This document shows, one piece after another, positions 51,431 through 60,332 of a stretch of DNA of 64,000 bases. Source of the DNA: Melghirimyces algeriensis. GTDB lineage: Bacteria; Bacillota; Bacilli; Thermoactinomycetales; DSM-45169. The notes beneath the pieces are model-generated. The model did no database searches. It worked only from the letters and a program-made list of their open reading frames with translations, and was not told where the DNA came from. Within the stretch, counting starts at the first letter, position 1, and every line of letters begins with the position of its first letter. The DNA lies in contig NZ_FXTI01000001.1 in assembly GCF_900182565.1 (NCBI RefSeq), positions 558,001-622,000 of the forward strand, written 5' to 3'. The position numbers were made by a program, and so were the translations under genes.

Positions 51431-51520
51431 GGGAGGCGATTTCCGTTAAAGATGCCTCTGCTCTCCAACCAGCGGATGGTTGGGTGCAGGGTTTCCACCG
51501 GAAATCGTCTCTCTTTTTTA
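51431..51520 (+). ncRNA. Long structured element downstream of dapB
   Basis: A 15-bp outer stem (51431-51445 with 51499-51513, two G-U pairs) encloses two further nested stems, CCTCTGC/GCAGGG and CCAACC/GGTTGG, and ends in TTTTTT. It works at least as a terminator; the size and three-stem architecture suggest a structured RNA. No family recognised. Confidence 0.5.
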
Positions 51521-51674
51521 ACGGTGTTTTCTCCGCAAGGGTGATTTTGGATCATTATAGTTTCAAACAGGTTTGCAAAACAAACTCAAAAAGAAAGGTT
51601 CGAAATCCCAAGGGATCACGAATTATTATTATCATTTGAGATCTCGATTTGCAGGGTGAAACGTTCTATCTTTC
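51521..51674. other. Gene-free stretch before the mgsA promoter
   Basis: AT-rich, no gene or clear repeat seen. Confidence 0.5.
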
Positions 51675-51704
51675 TTGATTCTGTGTTTTGGAATAGAATA
51701 TAAT
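51675..51704 (+). promoter_or_regulatory. SigA promoter of mgsA
   Basis: TTGATT (51675-51680) and TATAAT (51699-51704), 18 nt apart, about 100 nt before mgsA. Confidence 0.65.
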
Positions 51705-51746
51705 GAAATCAATTCAATTTGATATTATGCCTTGAGTTCTATTTTT

Positions 51747-51782
51747 CCGCGCGGTAGGGTGAAGTTGCCGGGTGGTTTTTTC
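51747..51782 (+). terminator. Terminator-like hairpin in the mgsA leader
   Basis: CCGCGCGGTA (51747-51756) and TGCCGGGTGG (51766-51775), one mismatch, then six T. It lies between promoter and start codon, so it may attenuate mgsA. Confidence 0.6.
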
Positions 51783-51808
51783 AAACATCTGATCTGGGAG
51801 GAGCAGGG

Positions 51809-52219
51809 ATGAATATCGCACTGATTGCCCATGACAATTTGAAAAAAGATATGGTTCAGTTTGCGATCGCCTATCAACCGCTGTTACGTAAGCATACGTT
51901 ATATGCTACAGGGACAACCGGCAAGAAAATTGTGGAAGCAACTGGGTTGACGGTTCATCGTTTTCTGTCAGGACCTATGGGAGGGGATCAGCAAATTGGG
52001 GCTTTATTGGCGGAGAACCGGATGGATTGCATTATATTTTTACGTGACCCATTGCAAGCACAGCCCCATGAGCCGGATATACTGGCATTGTTACGTTTGG
52101 CAGATGTACATCATGTTCCAGTTGCCACCAATATTGCGGCGGCAGAAATCTTTATTCGATCGTTTGAACAAGGGAACTTTCAATGGCGTCAATTGATCCA
52201 TTCACGAAAGGAAGAATGA
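51809..52219 (+). CDS. mgsA: Methylglyoxal synthase
   Basis: 136 residues; converts dihydroxyacetone phosphate to methylglyoxal. ALIAHDNLKKDM, ATGTTGKK, SGPMGGDQQIG and the catalytic Asp in FLRDPL are present. Start 51809 after GGGAGGAG. First gene of a run mgsA-bshB1-bshA-cca-birA; methylglyoxal detoxification depends on bacillithiol in Bacillus, which may explain the linkage. Confidence 0.95.
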   Translation: MNIALIAHDNLKKDMVQFAIAYQPLLRKHTLYATGTTGKKIVEATGLTVHRFLSGPMGGDQQIGALLAENRMDCIIFLRDPLQAQPHEPDILALLRLADVHHVPVATNIAAAEIFIRSFEQGNFQWRQLIHSRKEE

Positions 52220-52935
52220 TGATGGATAATGCGTACCCTCAAGTAGATCTATTGGCTTTTGGTGCTCACCCTGACGATGTTGAAATCGGGGCGGGAGGGA
52301 TTGTGGCACTCCATACCACAAAAGGATTTTCAGTTGCCATTTGTGATCTGACGGATGGAGAGCTTTCGTCCAATGGAGATGTGAATACCCGGCGAAAGGA
52401 AGCGGATCATGCGGGAGAAATATTGGGCCTTTCTCAGCGGTATCGCTTAGGTTTTCCGGATCGCGGGTTAGATGGATCGGATCAGCAAATTCATGCGATG
52501 GTTGCATTGATCCGTAAACTTCAACCGCGTGTTGTTCTGGCTCCACATTGGGAAGACCGCCATCCCGATCATATTGCTTGCAGCCAAATGGTCAGGGAGG
52601 CGGTTTTTGATGCTGCGATCCGTAAAAAAGCCACTCAAAATGGTGAGGCCCCCCACCGAGTCCAACATCTTTACTTTTATTTTATCAATCATACAGGAAA
52701 AGCTGATATGATTGTTGATGTCAGCAGTGTGTATTCCAGAAAAAAGGATGCCATATTGGCATTTGAAAGTCAGTTTGTTCCTGGCGACGGTCGAGTAAAT
52801 ACCCCTTTAAACAATCCAACATATTTGTCAATGGTGGATGGGCGTGACAGAAATTGGGGATATCAGATCGGTGTAACTCATGGAGAGGGATTGGTATCGA
52901 TTCAACCTATCTCGATGAAATCGCTGATCGAGTGA
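52219..52935 (+). CDS. bshB1: Bacillithiol biosynthesis deacetylase BshB1
   Basis: About 238 residues, PIG-L/LmbE fold. Zinc site AHPDDVE, then WEDRHPDHIACSQ. Removes acetate from GlcNAc-malate made by BshA. Start is one of three consecutive ATGs (52216, 52219, 52222) overlapping the mgsA stop; AAAGGAAG favours the later ones. bshA follows. Confidence 0.93.
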   Translation: MMDNAYPQVDLLAFGAHPDDVEIGAGGIVALHTTKGFSVAICDLTDGELSSNGDVNTRRKEADHAGEILGLSQRYRLGFPDRGLDGSDQQIHAMVALIRKLQPRVVLAPHWEDRHPDHIACSQMVREAVFDAAIRKKATQNGEAPHRVQHLYFYFINHTGKADMIVDVSSVYSRKKDAILAFESQFVPGDGRVNTPLNNPTYLSMVDGRDRNWGYQIGVTHGEGLVSIQPISMKSLIE

Positions 52936-52954
52936 ATGCTAAGGAGGAGTTTTG

Positions 52955-54073
52955 ATGCGCATTGGAATCACCTGTTATCCCAGTCATGGAGGGTCTGGAG
53001 TTGTGGCCACAGAGTTGGGAAAACTGATGTCTGAACGAGGTCACCAAGTCCACTTTATCTCCTATGATATACCTTTTCGACTGGGAAGCTTTCATCACAA
53101 TATTCACTATCATGAGGTGGAAGCCAATCGATATGCGGTGCTTCGAGTCCCCCCCTACGACCTCGCTCTGGCCAACCGGATGGCACAGGTGGCAAAGATG
53201 CATCATCTGGATCTGATCCATGTTCATTACGCTGTACCCCATGCACTGTGTGCCTATCTTGCCAAGCAGATGGTTGGGAAATCGTTAAAGGTGGTTACTA
53301 CATTGCACGGAACCGATATTACGGTTCTGGGGGAAGATCCTTCATTGAAAGATATCATCTGTTTTGGAATTAACCATAGTGATGCCGTGACTGCTGTTTC
53401 AGAAAGCCTTGTCCGGCAAACCAAGGAATTGTTTTGTGTGGATCAAGGATTGGACAAGATTTATAACTTTGTAGACCAACGGGTTTACAAACCAAAAGAC
53501 GTTTCAGATATACGCTGCGAATACGCAACGAATGAAGAGAAATTACTTTTACATATTTCCAACTTTCGAGCTGTAAAACGACCATTGGATGTCATTCGTA
53601 TCTTTGAACAAGTACAAAAACATGTACCCTCCCGCCTTATTTTGGTAGGTGAAGGCCCTGAGTGGCCACGAGCTGTTCAGCTGGCCAAGGATCTGGGTCT
53701 GGAGTCCAAGATTTCATTTCTGGGAAAACAGGATGAGGTTGCTCGGTTAATTTCTTTAGCTGATCTTTTGTTATTGCCCTCATCCAAAGAGAGCTTTGGT
53801 TTGGTAGCACTAGAAGCTATGGCTTGTGGTGTGCCGACTGTTGGTTCCCGTGCGGGCGGATTGCCCGAAGTGGTAATCGACGGCGAAACTGGTTTCTTGT
53901 CGGAAGTCGGAGATGTGAGTCATATGGCAAAGAACGCAATCCGGTTGCTTACAGATTCAGAGTTATACCACCGATGTTCGGAAAATGGATTGATACGGGC
54001 AAAAGAGGTATTCTGTGCTGAGAAAATTGCTGACCAGTATGAAGCGCTTTATCAACGGGTGATTGAAACATGA
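52955..54073 (+). CDS. bshA: N-acetyl-alpha-D-glucosaminyl L-malate synthase
   Basis: 372-residue GT4 glycosyltransferase, first step of bacillithiol synthesis from UDP-GlcNAc and malate. MRIGITCYPSHGGSGVVATELG at the N-terminus and the EX7E-type SKESFGLVALEAMACG are diagnostic. Start 52955 with AAGGAGGAG. Overlaps cca by 4 nt. Confidence 0.95.
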   Translation: MRIGITCYPSHGGSGVVATELGKLMSERGHQVHFISYDIPFRLGSFHHNIHYHEVEANRYAVLRVPPYDLALANRMAQVAKMHHLDLIHVHYAVPHALCAYLAKQMVGKSLKVVTTLHGTDITVLGEDPSLKDIICFGINHSDAVTAVSESLVRQTKELFCVDQGLDKIYNFVDQRVYKPKDVSDIRCEYATNEEKLLLHISNFRAVKRPLDVIRIFEQVQKHVPSRLILVGEGPEWPRAVQLAKDLGLESKISFLGKQDEVARLISLADLLLLPSSKESFGLVALEAMACGVPTVGSRAGGLPEVVIDGETGFLSEVGDVSHMAKNAIRLLTDSELYHRCSENGLIRAKEVFCAEKIADQYEALYQRVIET

Positions 54074-55299
54074 ATGAAGCATATCATGCTTCTCTTAAAG
54101 TGATTACCACTCTGGAATCCCATGGCTATCAAGCGTATTGGGTGGGTGGCTGTGTTCGGGATCGTCTTCTTGGCAAGGAGCCGGTGGACTACGATGTGAC
54201 CACTGATGCTCATCCGGAAACCGTTCAGCGGTTGTTTTCAAAGACTGTACCTACGGGTTTACAACATGGAACGGTAGCGGTGATCCAGGATGGACAGATG
54301 ACGGAGGTGACCACTTTTCGTCAAGAGACCGGTTTCACAGATCATCGGAGACCCCGTCAAGTAACCTTTGTAAAGGATCTTTCCGCAGACCTGTCCCGTC
54401 GTGACTTCACCATTAATGCCATGGCACAAGATCGATATGGAAATCTGTACGATCCTTTCAAAGGTGCAGAAGATCTAAAACGAAAAGTGATACGGGCTGT
54501 TGGGAAAGCAGACATGCGCTTTCAGGAAGACGCCTTGCGAATGGTACGAGCCCTACGGTTTATGGCACAGTTGTCCTTTCAGTTGGATGCGGAGACAGAA
54601 GAAGCACTGCTTCGTCAAAAGAAACTGATGCGTTATTTGGCAGTGGAGAGGGTTACAATGGAGTTTCATAAACTATGGAAAACAAGACAGCCATCCCAAG
54701 CCCTTGAATTGCTGTGGAGGAAGGATCTGTTTTCTGATCTTCCTCCGTTTCATCGTTGGAACCCGTCCACTCTCGATCCCTCTTCTTTCACACGATTGGA
54801 TGATATCAAAGACCCGCAAATCTGTTGGGCGCTTTTGCTCTACCTTTATGGTGCGCGGGGACCAGATATCACGGATCGATTGCACAGTTTGCGTTTGTCT
54901 TCCAAAGAGGTTGCGTTCATCCGCAAAATCTATCAACTGGCTTTGGGTTGGCATCTTACTGAAAGTGATGAAAAGGATGGGAAAAGGCTACTTTTATCCG
55001 AAGGTCTAGATGTCTTAAGTAAATCATTGATTACAGCCTCCCGAATGTACGGTTGGGAGAAAGGAAACGTTCAAACCCTTCAACAAGCGCTAAAACGCTG
55101 GTACAGAGAAATGCCGGTTCATGGGCCGGAAGATCTGCAATTAAATGGCCAAATCCTGTTAGAATCTGTTGGTCGGAAGCCCGGACCGTGGATCGGCCAA
55201 GTGATTCAAGTGTTATTGGAAAAAGTGGCTCTCGGTGAGATTTCCAATCAAAGAGAATTGTTGATTCAGGAGGGATGTCGACTTGTCCAAGATTCGTGA
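54070..55299 (+). CDS. cca: CCA tRNA nucleotidyltransferase
   Basis: 409 residues, class II. YWVGGCVRDRLLGKEPVDYDVTTDA is the catalytic head with the metal-binding DxD; RRDFTINAMAQD and QEDALRMVRALRFMAQLSF form the neck and nucleotide site. Adds or repairs tRNA 3' CCA, although both tRNAs in this window encode it. Overlaps birA. Confidence 0.95.
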   Translation: MNEAYHASLKVITTLESHGYQAYWVGGCVRDRLLGKEPVDYDVTTDAHPETVQRLFSKTVPTGLQHGTVAVIQDGQMTEVTTFRQETGFTDHRRPRQVTFVKDLSADLSRRDFTINAMAQDRYGNLYDPFKGAEDLKRKVIRAVGKADMRFQEDALRMVRALRFMAQLSFQLDAETEEALLRQKKLMRYLAVERVTMEFHKLWKTRQPSQALELLWRKDLFSDLPPFHRWNPSTLDPSSFTRLDDIKDPQICWALLLYLYGARGPDITDRLHSLRLSSKEVAFIRKIYQLALGWHLTESDEKDGKRLLLSEGLDVLSKSLITASRMYGWEKGNVQTLQQALKRWYREMPVHGPEDLQLNGQILLESVGRKPGPWIGQVIQVLLEKVALGEISNQRELLIQEGCRLVQDS

Positions 55300-56254
55300 A
55301 CACTTATTATCACTGTTGCTGGAACATGAAAGTGAATTTCTTTCCGGAGAAGAGATCAGTGAGCGTTTGCATTGCAGTCGTACCGCGATCTGGAAACATA
55401 TTGAAGAACTTCGGAAAGAAGGATATCAAATTGAAGCCCGACCCAAAAAGGGATATCAACTCCTTTACCGACCGGATCGGGTATCTCCTGAAGAACTCAA
55501 GTTTCATCTGAAGACACAACGGTTTGGGCAATGGATTCGGTATCGGGAAAGCCTTCCGTCCACTCAAGTTTTGGCCCATGAGTGGGCCAAAGAGGGAGCG
55601 AAGGAAGGGTCGTTGGTGGTAACAGAAGAACAGACCCAGGGACGAGGACGCATGGGCCGTTTTTGGCATTCACCACCAGGAACCGGCATCTGGATGAGCC
55701 TGATCCTTAGACCGGAAATTACATTGGCTCAAGCTTCCCAGTTGACTTTGGTGGGTTCTGTAGCTTTGACTCGGTCATTGCGCAGGGAAACAGGATTGGA
55801 TATACGGATTAAATGGCCCAATGACCTTTTAATTGAAGGGAAAAAAATCTCAGGGATTTTGACCGAAACCCGCGGAGAACAAGATGGCGTTCAATATGTC
55901 ATTTTAGGTATGGGGATTAATGCCAACCAAACAGAAAGCGATTGGCCTGAAGAGCTAAGAGAGATCGCCACCTCCCTGGCCATTGAAGGGAAAAAGCAAT
56001 ATCGTCGAAGGGTGTTAATTCCGGCGATATTAAAAGAGATGGAAGATCTATATGATGCTTTTTTGGATAATGGGTTTGAACCCATTCGGATTTTGTGGGA
56101 GGAATACGCTGCGATACTGGGAAAACAGGTGCGCACCACCACCCACCGGGGAGTTATTGAGGGAGTAGCTATGGGGCTGGATTCAACGGGCGCTCTCCTG
56201 ATTCGTCAAGGAGAAAAGGTAACACCGGTGTTTTCCTCCGACATCGAATATTAA
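55283..56254 (+). CDS. birA: Biotin operon repressor / biotin-protein ligase
   Basis: 323 residues. An N-terminal winged helix (SGEEISERLHCSRTAIWKHIEELRKEGY) plus a ligase domain with the biotinyl-AMP loop QTQGRGRMGRFWHSPPG and KWPNDLLI. Both repressor and ligase roles are expected. Start TTG 55283 after CAGGAGGG, inside the end of cca. Confidence 0.95.
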   Translation: MSKIREHLLSLLLEHESEFLSGEEISERLHCSRTAIWKHIEELRKEGYQIEARPKKGYQLLYRPDRVSPEELKFHLKTQRFGQWIRYRESLPSTQVLAHEWAKEGAKEGSLVVTEEQTQGRGRMGRFWHSPPGTGIWMSLILRPEITLAQASQLTLVGSVALTRSLRRETGLDIRIKWPNDLLIEGKKISGILTETRGEQDGVQYVILGMGINANQTESDWPEELREIATSLAIEGKKQYRRRVLIPAILKEMEDLYDAFLDNGFEPIRILWEEYAAILGKQVRTTTHRGVIEGVAMGLDSTGALLIRQGEKVTPVFSSDIEY

Positions 56255-56260
56255 TTTTTA

Positions 56261-56289
56261 TTGTCAACGAGCGAAAGATGGTTTAATCT
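56261..56289 (+). promoter_or_regulatory. SigA promoter of panBCD
   Basis: TTGTCA (56261-56266) and TAATCT (56284-56289) with a 17-nt spacer, right after birA. Confidence 0.55.
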
Positions 56290-56373
56290 GAATAAGAAGC
56301 AACAGGCGGCATCCAATTGGAGTCGCACTTATCACTTTGCTTTCTGCAAAACTGAATTACATCTTGTTTTCTG

Positions 56374-56400
56374 CTCTGAGCCCTCGGGACGGAGACAGAG
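56374..56400 (+). promoter_or_regulatory. Hairpin resembling a pan-motif leader element
   Basis: CTCTG (56374-56378) and CAGAG (56396-56400) enclose a purine-rich interior with As next to the stem, in the 5' leader of panB. The pan RNA motif is known from leaders of pantothenate genes and has bulged As; I could not check the consensus. Confidence 0.4.
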
Positions 56401-56416
56401 GTATCGTCGAAAACAG

Positions 56417-56455
56417 ACGTCTTCTTGTCCATTGATGGCTAGGAAGGCGTTTTTG
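56417..56455 (+). terminator. Terminator in the panB leader
   Basis: ACGTCTTC (56417-56424) and GAAGGCGT (56443-56450) with an inner CCAT/ATGG stem, then TTTTG; between promoter and panB start. Confidence 0.6.
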
Positions 56456-56501
56456 TATTGTATTACCTCTGACTCCGGAGCATCACAAGGAGGTTGGTGT
56501 C

Positions 56502-57362
56502 ATGAGTACACATGCAAAGAAAGTGACGCTTCGGACCCTTCATCAAATGAAGAATCAGGGAACCAAAATTGCTATGGTTACCGCATATGACTACCCTTCG
56601 GCCAAGATGGCGGAAGCCGGAGGAGCGGATCTTCTGCTCGTTGGAGATTCTTTGGGGATGGTTGTACTTGGTTACGAATCTACCGTCCCTGTTACGCTTG
56701 AAGATATGCTTCACCATACCAAAGCAGTGGTACGCGGAGCACACCACTCACTGGTCGTATCCGATCTTCCGTTTTTAACGGCTCACCTTGGTCGGGAAGA
56801 TGTTTTAAAAGCTGCCGGTCGCTTGATGCAAGAAGGAGGCGCCCAAGCTGTTAAAGTGGAAGGATGCAACAATGCAGTACTGGACGGAATTCGTGCCTGT
56901 GTGGATGCTGGGATTCCTGTCATGGGCCATATCGGGTTAACCCCCCAATCCGTTCATCAATTGGGCGGGTATCGCATCCAGGGAAGAGACCTGGAATCCG
57001 CCAAACAGTTAATGGATGATGCCAAACGACTGGAAGAGGCTGGAGTTTTTTCGATTGTGCTGGAATGCGTTCCGGAAGAAGTGACAGCCAGAATTACGGA
57101 AGCGCTCAACGTTCCCACAATCGGAATTGGAGCGGGTCGTTTTTGTGATGGTCAAGTTCTTGTATACCATGATCTCTTACAATATGGCAGTGAAATGAGC
57201 CCTTCATTTGTCAAGACGTACGCCAAAACCGGTGAAGAGGTGATTCGTGGGATTGCGACGTATGTAAGAGAGGTTCGGGAAGGAGCTTTTCCGGACAAAA
57301 AACATACGTTTCAGCTTCATCCTTCCGTAATGGATACCCTATATGGAGGACGTTCTTCATGA
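56502..57362 (+). CDS. panB: 3-methyl-2-oxobutanoate hydroxymethyltransferase
   Basis: 286-residue TIM barrel making ketopantoate. MVTAYDYPSAKMAEAGGADLLLVGDSLGMVVLG and the metal/substrate segments GHIGLTPQSVHQLGGYRIQG are intact. Start 56502 with AAGGAGG. Overlaps panC by 4 nt. Confidence 0.96.
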   Translation: MSTHAKKVTLRTLHQMKNQGTKIAMVTAYDYPSAKMAEAGGADLLLVGDSLGMVVLGYESTVPVTLEDMLHHTKAVVRGAHHSLVVSDLPFLTAHLGREDVLKAAGRLMQEGGAQAVKVEGCNNAVLDGIRACVDAGIPVMGHIGLTPQSVHQLGGYRIQGRDLESAKQLMDDAKRLEEAGVFSIVLECVPEEVTARITEALNVPTIGIGAGRFCDGQVLVYHDLLQYGSEMSPSFVKTYAKTGEEVIRGIATYVREVREGAFPDKKHTFQLHPSVMDTLYGGRSS

Positions 57363-58213
57363 AAACCATTCAAACCATCCGAGAACTTCAGGGAATCCTT
57401 GCAGAAGAACAGGGGAAAATCGTAGGGTTGGTTCCAACGATGGGATATTTGCACCAGGGGCATATCAGCCTGATTGAGCGAGCCGTACAGGAATGTGACC
57501 GGGTTGTGGTGAGTATCTTTGTCAACCCTCTCCAATTTGCTCCAAATGAAGATTTAAAGCGGTATCCACGGGATTTAAAGCGAGATCTCCGCTTGGCAAA
57601 AGAAGCGGGAGCGGACCTTGTATTTTGCCCTGAAATCAATGAAATGTATCCCGCCAAACCGCGAACAACCGTTTCTGTAACAGAGTTAACCCATCGATTG
57701 TGTGGAGCTTCCCGCCCCGGCCATTTTGACGGAGTGGCAACCGTCGTTTCCAAATTGTTTCACATCGTTATGCCAAACCGGGCGTATTTTGGACTGAAAG
57801 ATGCGCAACAGGTTGCCGTCATCCAGCAAATGGTGAATGATCTTAACTTTCCGGTCGAAATCGTTCCATGTCCGATCGTACGGGAAGAGGACGGATTGGC
57901 GATGAGTTCCCGCAACATATATCTGTCACCGGAGGAGCGAAAAAAGGCAGTCATTCTTTATCAAACGCTTTGCGAGGCGACAAAACAAAAGGAAAGTGGA
58001 CAGTTGATCCATGCTTCTCAGGCCGCTGACTTTATAAGGAAGAAATTGGAAGTGATTTCTGGCCTCTCTGTAGACTATGTGGAAGTGTTAAGCTATCCTG
58101 GTCTGGCCCCCGTTCAAGAACTTGGACAGCAGACCAGCATTGCAGCGGTGGCTGTCTGGCTGGGAAACACTCGTTTGATTGATAATGTGATTTGGTCATC
58201 AGAGGAGAGATGA
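57359..58213 (+). CDS. panC: Pantothenate synthetase
   Basis: 284 residues; ATP-dependent condensation of pantoate with beta-alanine. VPTMGYLHQGH is the HIGH-type ATP site, with FVNPLQFAPNEDLKRYPR and the later MSSRN loop. Between panB and panD. Confidence 0.96.
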   Translation: MKTIQTIRELQGILAEEQGKIVGLVPTMGYLHQGHISLIERAVQECDRVVVSIFVNPLQFAPNEDLKRYPRDLKRDLRLAKEAGADLVFCPEINEMYPAKPRTTVSVTELTHRLCGASRPGHFDGVATVVSKLFHIVMPNRAYFGLKDAQQVAVIQQMVNDLNFPVEIVPCPIVREEDGLAMSSRNIYLSPEERKKAVILYQTLCEATKQKESGQLIHASQAADFIRKKLEVISGLSVDYVEVLSYPGLAPVQELGQQTSIAAVAVWLGNTRLIDNVIWSSEER

Positions 58214-58215
58214 AT

Positions 58216-58599
58216 ATGTATCGCATGATGATGAAATCTAAAATTCACCGTGCTACGGTAACGGAAGCAAACCTGAATTATGTGGGGAGCATTACCATTG
58301 ATCAGGAATTAATGGATACCCTAGATATTCTGCCCAATGAAAAGGTGCAGATTGTGAACAACAACAATGGAGCACGTTTGGAAACGTATGTCATCCCCGG
58401 CCCCCGGAAAAGTGGAACCATTTGCTTAAACGGAGCAGCTGCCCGTTTGGTTCAACCCGGAGATACGGTCATCATCATCTCCTATACCATGATGCCGGAA
58501 AACGACGCCCGGCATCATGAACCGAAGATCGCAATCATGGGAGAGGGAAACCAGATTACACAGATCATCGAAAAGGAAATCCAGGGAACCACCTTATAA
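58216..58599 (+). CDS. panD: Aspartate 1-decarboxylase
   Basis: 127-residue pyruvoyl enzyme making beta-alanine. The self-cleavage site is Gly24-Ser25 in NYVGSITID, and KSKIHRATVTEA precedes it. ATG 58216 with AGAGGAGAG gives the standard length; ATG 58210 is too close to the Shine-Dalgarno. Confidence 0.96.
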   Translation: MYRMMMKSKIHRATVTEANLNYVGSITIDQELMDTLDILPNEKVQIVNNNNGARLETYVIPGPRKSGTICLNGAAARLVQPGDTVIIISYTMMPENDARHHEPKIAIMGEGNQITQIIEKEIQGTTL

Positions 58600-58663
58600 T
58601 CGAAAAATAGGGGTAGAGGGAGCGAACGCCGATCAAGGAAAAAGAAATCAATTGAATAAGAGT

Positions 58664-58703
58664 TCAATCTAAAGCCAACCTTCACGGGTTGGCTTTAGAT
58701 TGA
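58664..58703. terminator. 17-bp perfect inverted repeat after panD
   Basis: Arms 58664-58680 and 58687-58703 are perfectly complementary with loop TTCACG. No T-run follows. Between convergent panD and azlD. Confidence 0.6.
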
Positions 58704-58853
58704 GTACGACGCCGGCAATTATAAAAAGTGTAAAACGGATGTACGATAAGAAACTGCCTCCATATTGTTGTCGAGAGTCTAATGATGTTTCTCATGTATT
58801 TCAAACTCATTAATTTTTTCACCACTATGGACTCCCCCTTTGACTATTTCCAA

Positions 58854-59186
58854 TTAAAAAAACAATTGGACCAAAATCATGTAGACCATTGTTCCTCCTG
58901 CTATAGAGATCAGCATATTTTTCCTCCAAAAATGAAGCAGAGAAACTGCCGCTATTGCAATAAACTCAGGGACCCCGTGGCTGCCAGATAATAAGCTTAC
59001 ATCCTTTAAAGAGTAAATCACCAAAAGTCCTAACACTGCTGAGGGCAACACTTTGCCCAGATACTGAACATACTTCGGTGTGGGTTTACCGGGTGGGAAA
59101 ATAACAAATGGAAGAAACCTTGTAAGCATAGTGCCTAATACAACCATAGCAATCGTGACAATTTGCTGCGTTAAACTCATAGTCAT
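58854..59186 (-). CDS. azlD: AzlD-family branched-chain amino acid transport subunit
   Basis: 110 residues, four hydrophobic helices; the TRFLPFVIFPPGKPTPKYVQYLGKVLPSAVLGLLVIYSL segment (split here around residues 22-60) is typical of AzlD. With AzlC it exports branched-chain amino acids or analogs. Overlaps azlC by 4 nt on the minus strand. Confidence 0.9.
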   Translation of the reverse strand: MTMSLTQQIVTIAMVVLGTMLTRFLPFVIFPPGKPTPKYVQYLGKVLPSAVLGLLVIYSLKDVSLLSGSHGVPEFIAIAAVSLLHFWRKNMLISIAGGTMVYMILVQLFF

Positions 59187-59893
59187 ACAGTAGCCTCAGC
59201 TTTCTCCAATGGTTTTCTAAGAACCGTAAGCATCCCCAGAATCACCAGCATAGCGGGAATAATGAAGTTGTTTCCGCCAAAAATAATAAGACAGACAGTT
59301 GACAGTCCAAGCCCTACGAGAGCACTATGGTGCCTTTTCTCTTTCATCCACTGTTCAATGAAGATTACAACAAAGAGAGCCGTCATAACAAAATCAAGCC
59401 CTTCTGTGTTGAACTGCACTAGAGATCCAAAAATGCCACCAATCGTCGCTCCTATGACCCAATAGGAATGATTAAGCAATGTCACGAAGAACATAAACCA
59501 GCCCTTGTCCACATTCATTGGAACATCAACGGTACAATTGATAGAAAAAGACTCATCGCATAACCCATAAATCATATAAAACTTTTTCTTGCCGGTTCCC
59601 CTATACTTGTCCAGCATGGAAATGCCATAAAACAAATGTCGAGCATTCACCATTAACGTTAGAAAAAGGGCGTTAATCGGATGAAAGGCAGCAAGCAATA
59701 AATGGGCTGCAACAAACTCCATGGATCCCGCAAATATCGTTAGACTCAACAGGATTGGATAAATTGCACTGAAACCTAATGAATTCATATAGATTCCATA
59801 AGCGATTCCCAAAAATACAAAGCCTGCAAATATGGGGGTTGTATACGGAAAAGCCGAACGAAATGCCATCCATATTTGATTTCTTTTTTTCAT
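59183..59893 (-). CDS. azlC: AzlC-family branched-chain amino acid permease
   Basis: 236 residues, seven or more hydrophobic helices. The N-terminal FRSAFPYTTPIFAGFVFLGIAYG and internal AGSMEFVAAHLL and NARHLFYGISM are AzlC signatures. Start at 59893 (MKKRNQIW) with AAAGGATG; a longer start would add 21 residues. Codon use is more AT-rich than in the pan operon, a possible sign of separate origin. Confidence 0.9.
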   Translation of the reverse strand: MKKRNQIWMAFRSAFPYTTPIFAGFVFLGIAYGIYMNSLGFSAIYPILLSLTIFAGSMEFVAAHLLLAAFHPINALFLTLMVNARHLFYGISMLDKYRGTGKKKFYMIYGLCDESFSINCTVDVPMNVDKGWFMFFVTLLNHSYWVIGATIGGIFGSLVQFNTEGLDFVMTALFVVIFIEQWMKEKRHHSALVGLGLSTVCLIIFGGNNFIIPAMLVILGMLTVLRKPLEKAEATV

Positions 59894-60332
59894 ATGATTC
59901 ACATCCTTTATGGCCAGCTGTTTTTCATACAATTTTAACACGAAAAATCCATACAAAAATGCGATTATTGTAGGATAACAATTTTTCCTAACAGAAATAA
60001 TCCCCTATTTTAATTATAAGTAGGAGGTTTTTGTCCAAAAAGATGACGAATCCCGTTTTAAGGGAACTGCCCTTTTTTACTTGAGGGATTATGTATCTGG
60101 CGATTGCTTCTTTCCAAACTGACTCCTACCATTTTCATAACATGTTCCACCGCTTGCGACCACAAGGTTACTTGAAAAAATAATAAAGTCAGTCATTTGC
60201 GGATTTTGCAAAGAGACCGTTATTTTCCATTCTTCATTTCATACTAAGTTGTGTTCATGTTTAGATGGCTGCATGGATTTTTCCACTTAGGAGATACTGT
60301 GGAATACTTCGTGATTGCAGGGAGGGGAATGT
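59894..60332. other. Intergenic region upstream of azlC and the TPR gene
   Basis: About 440 nt with no clear gene. It holds a small hairpin AAGGG-AACTG-CCCTT (60060-60074) with T's, and two short open stretches near 60031-60084 and 60091-60183 that may be remnants of a regulator. Confidence 0.4.
60091..60183 (+). pseudogene. Possible remnant of an AraC-type regulator
   Basis: 30 codons (ASFQTDSYHFHNMFHRL..GYLKK) resemble the second helix-turn-helix of AraC regulators (pattern D-x-Y-x-F-x-x-x-F-x-R). AraC genes often lie beside azlCD. The match is short and could be chance. Confidence 0.2.
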
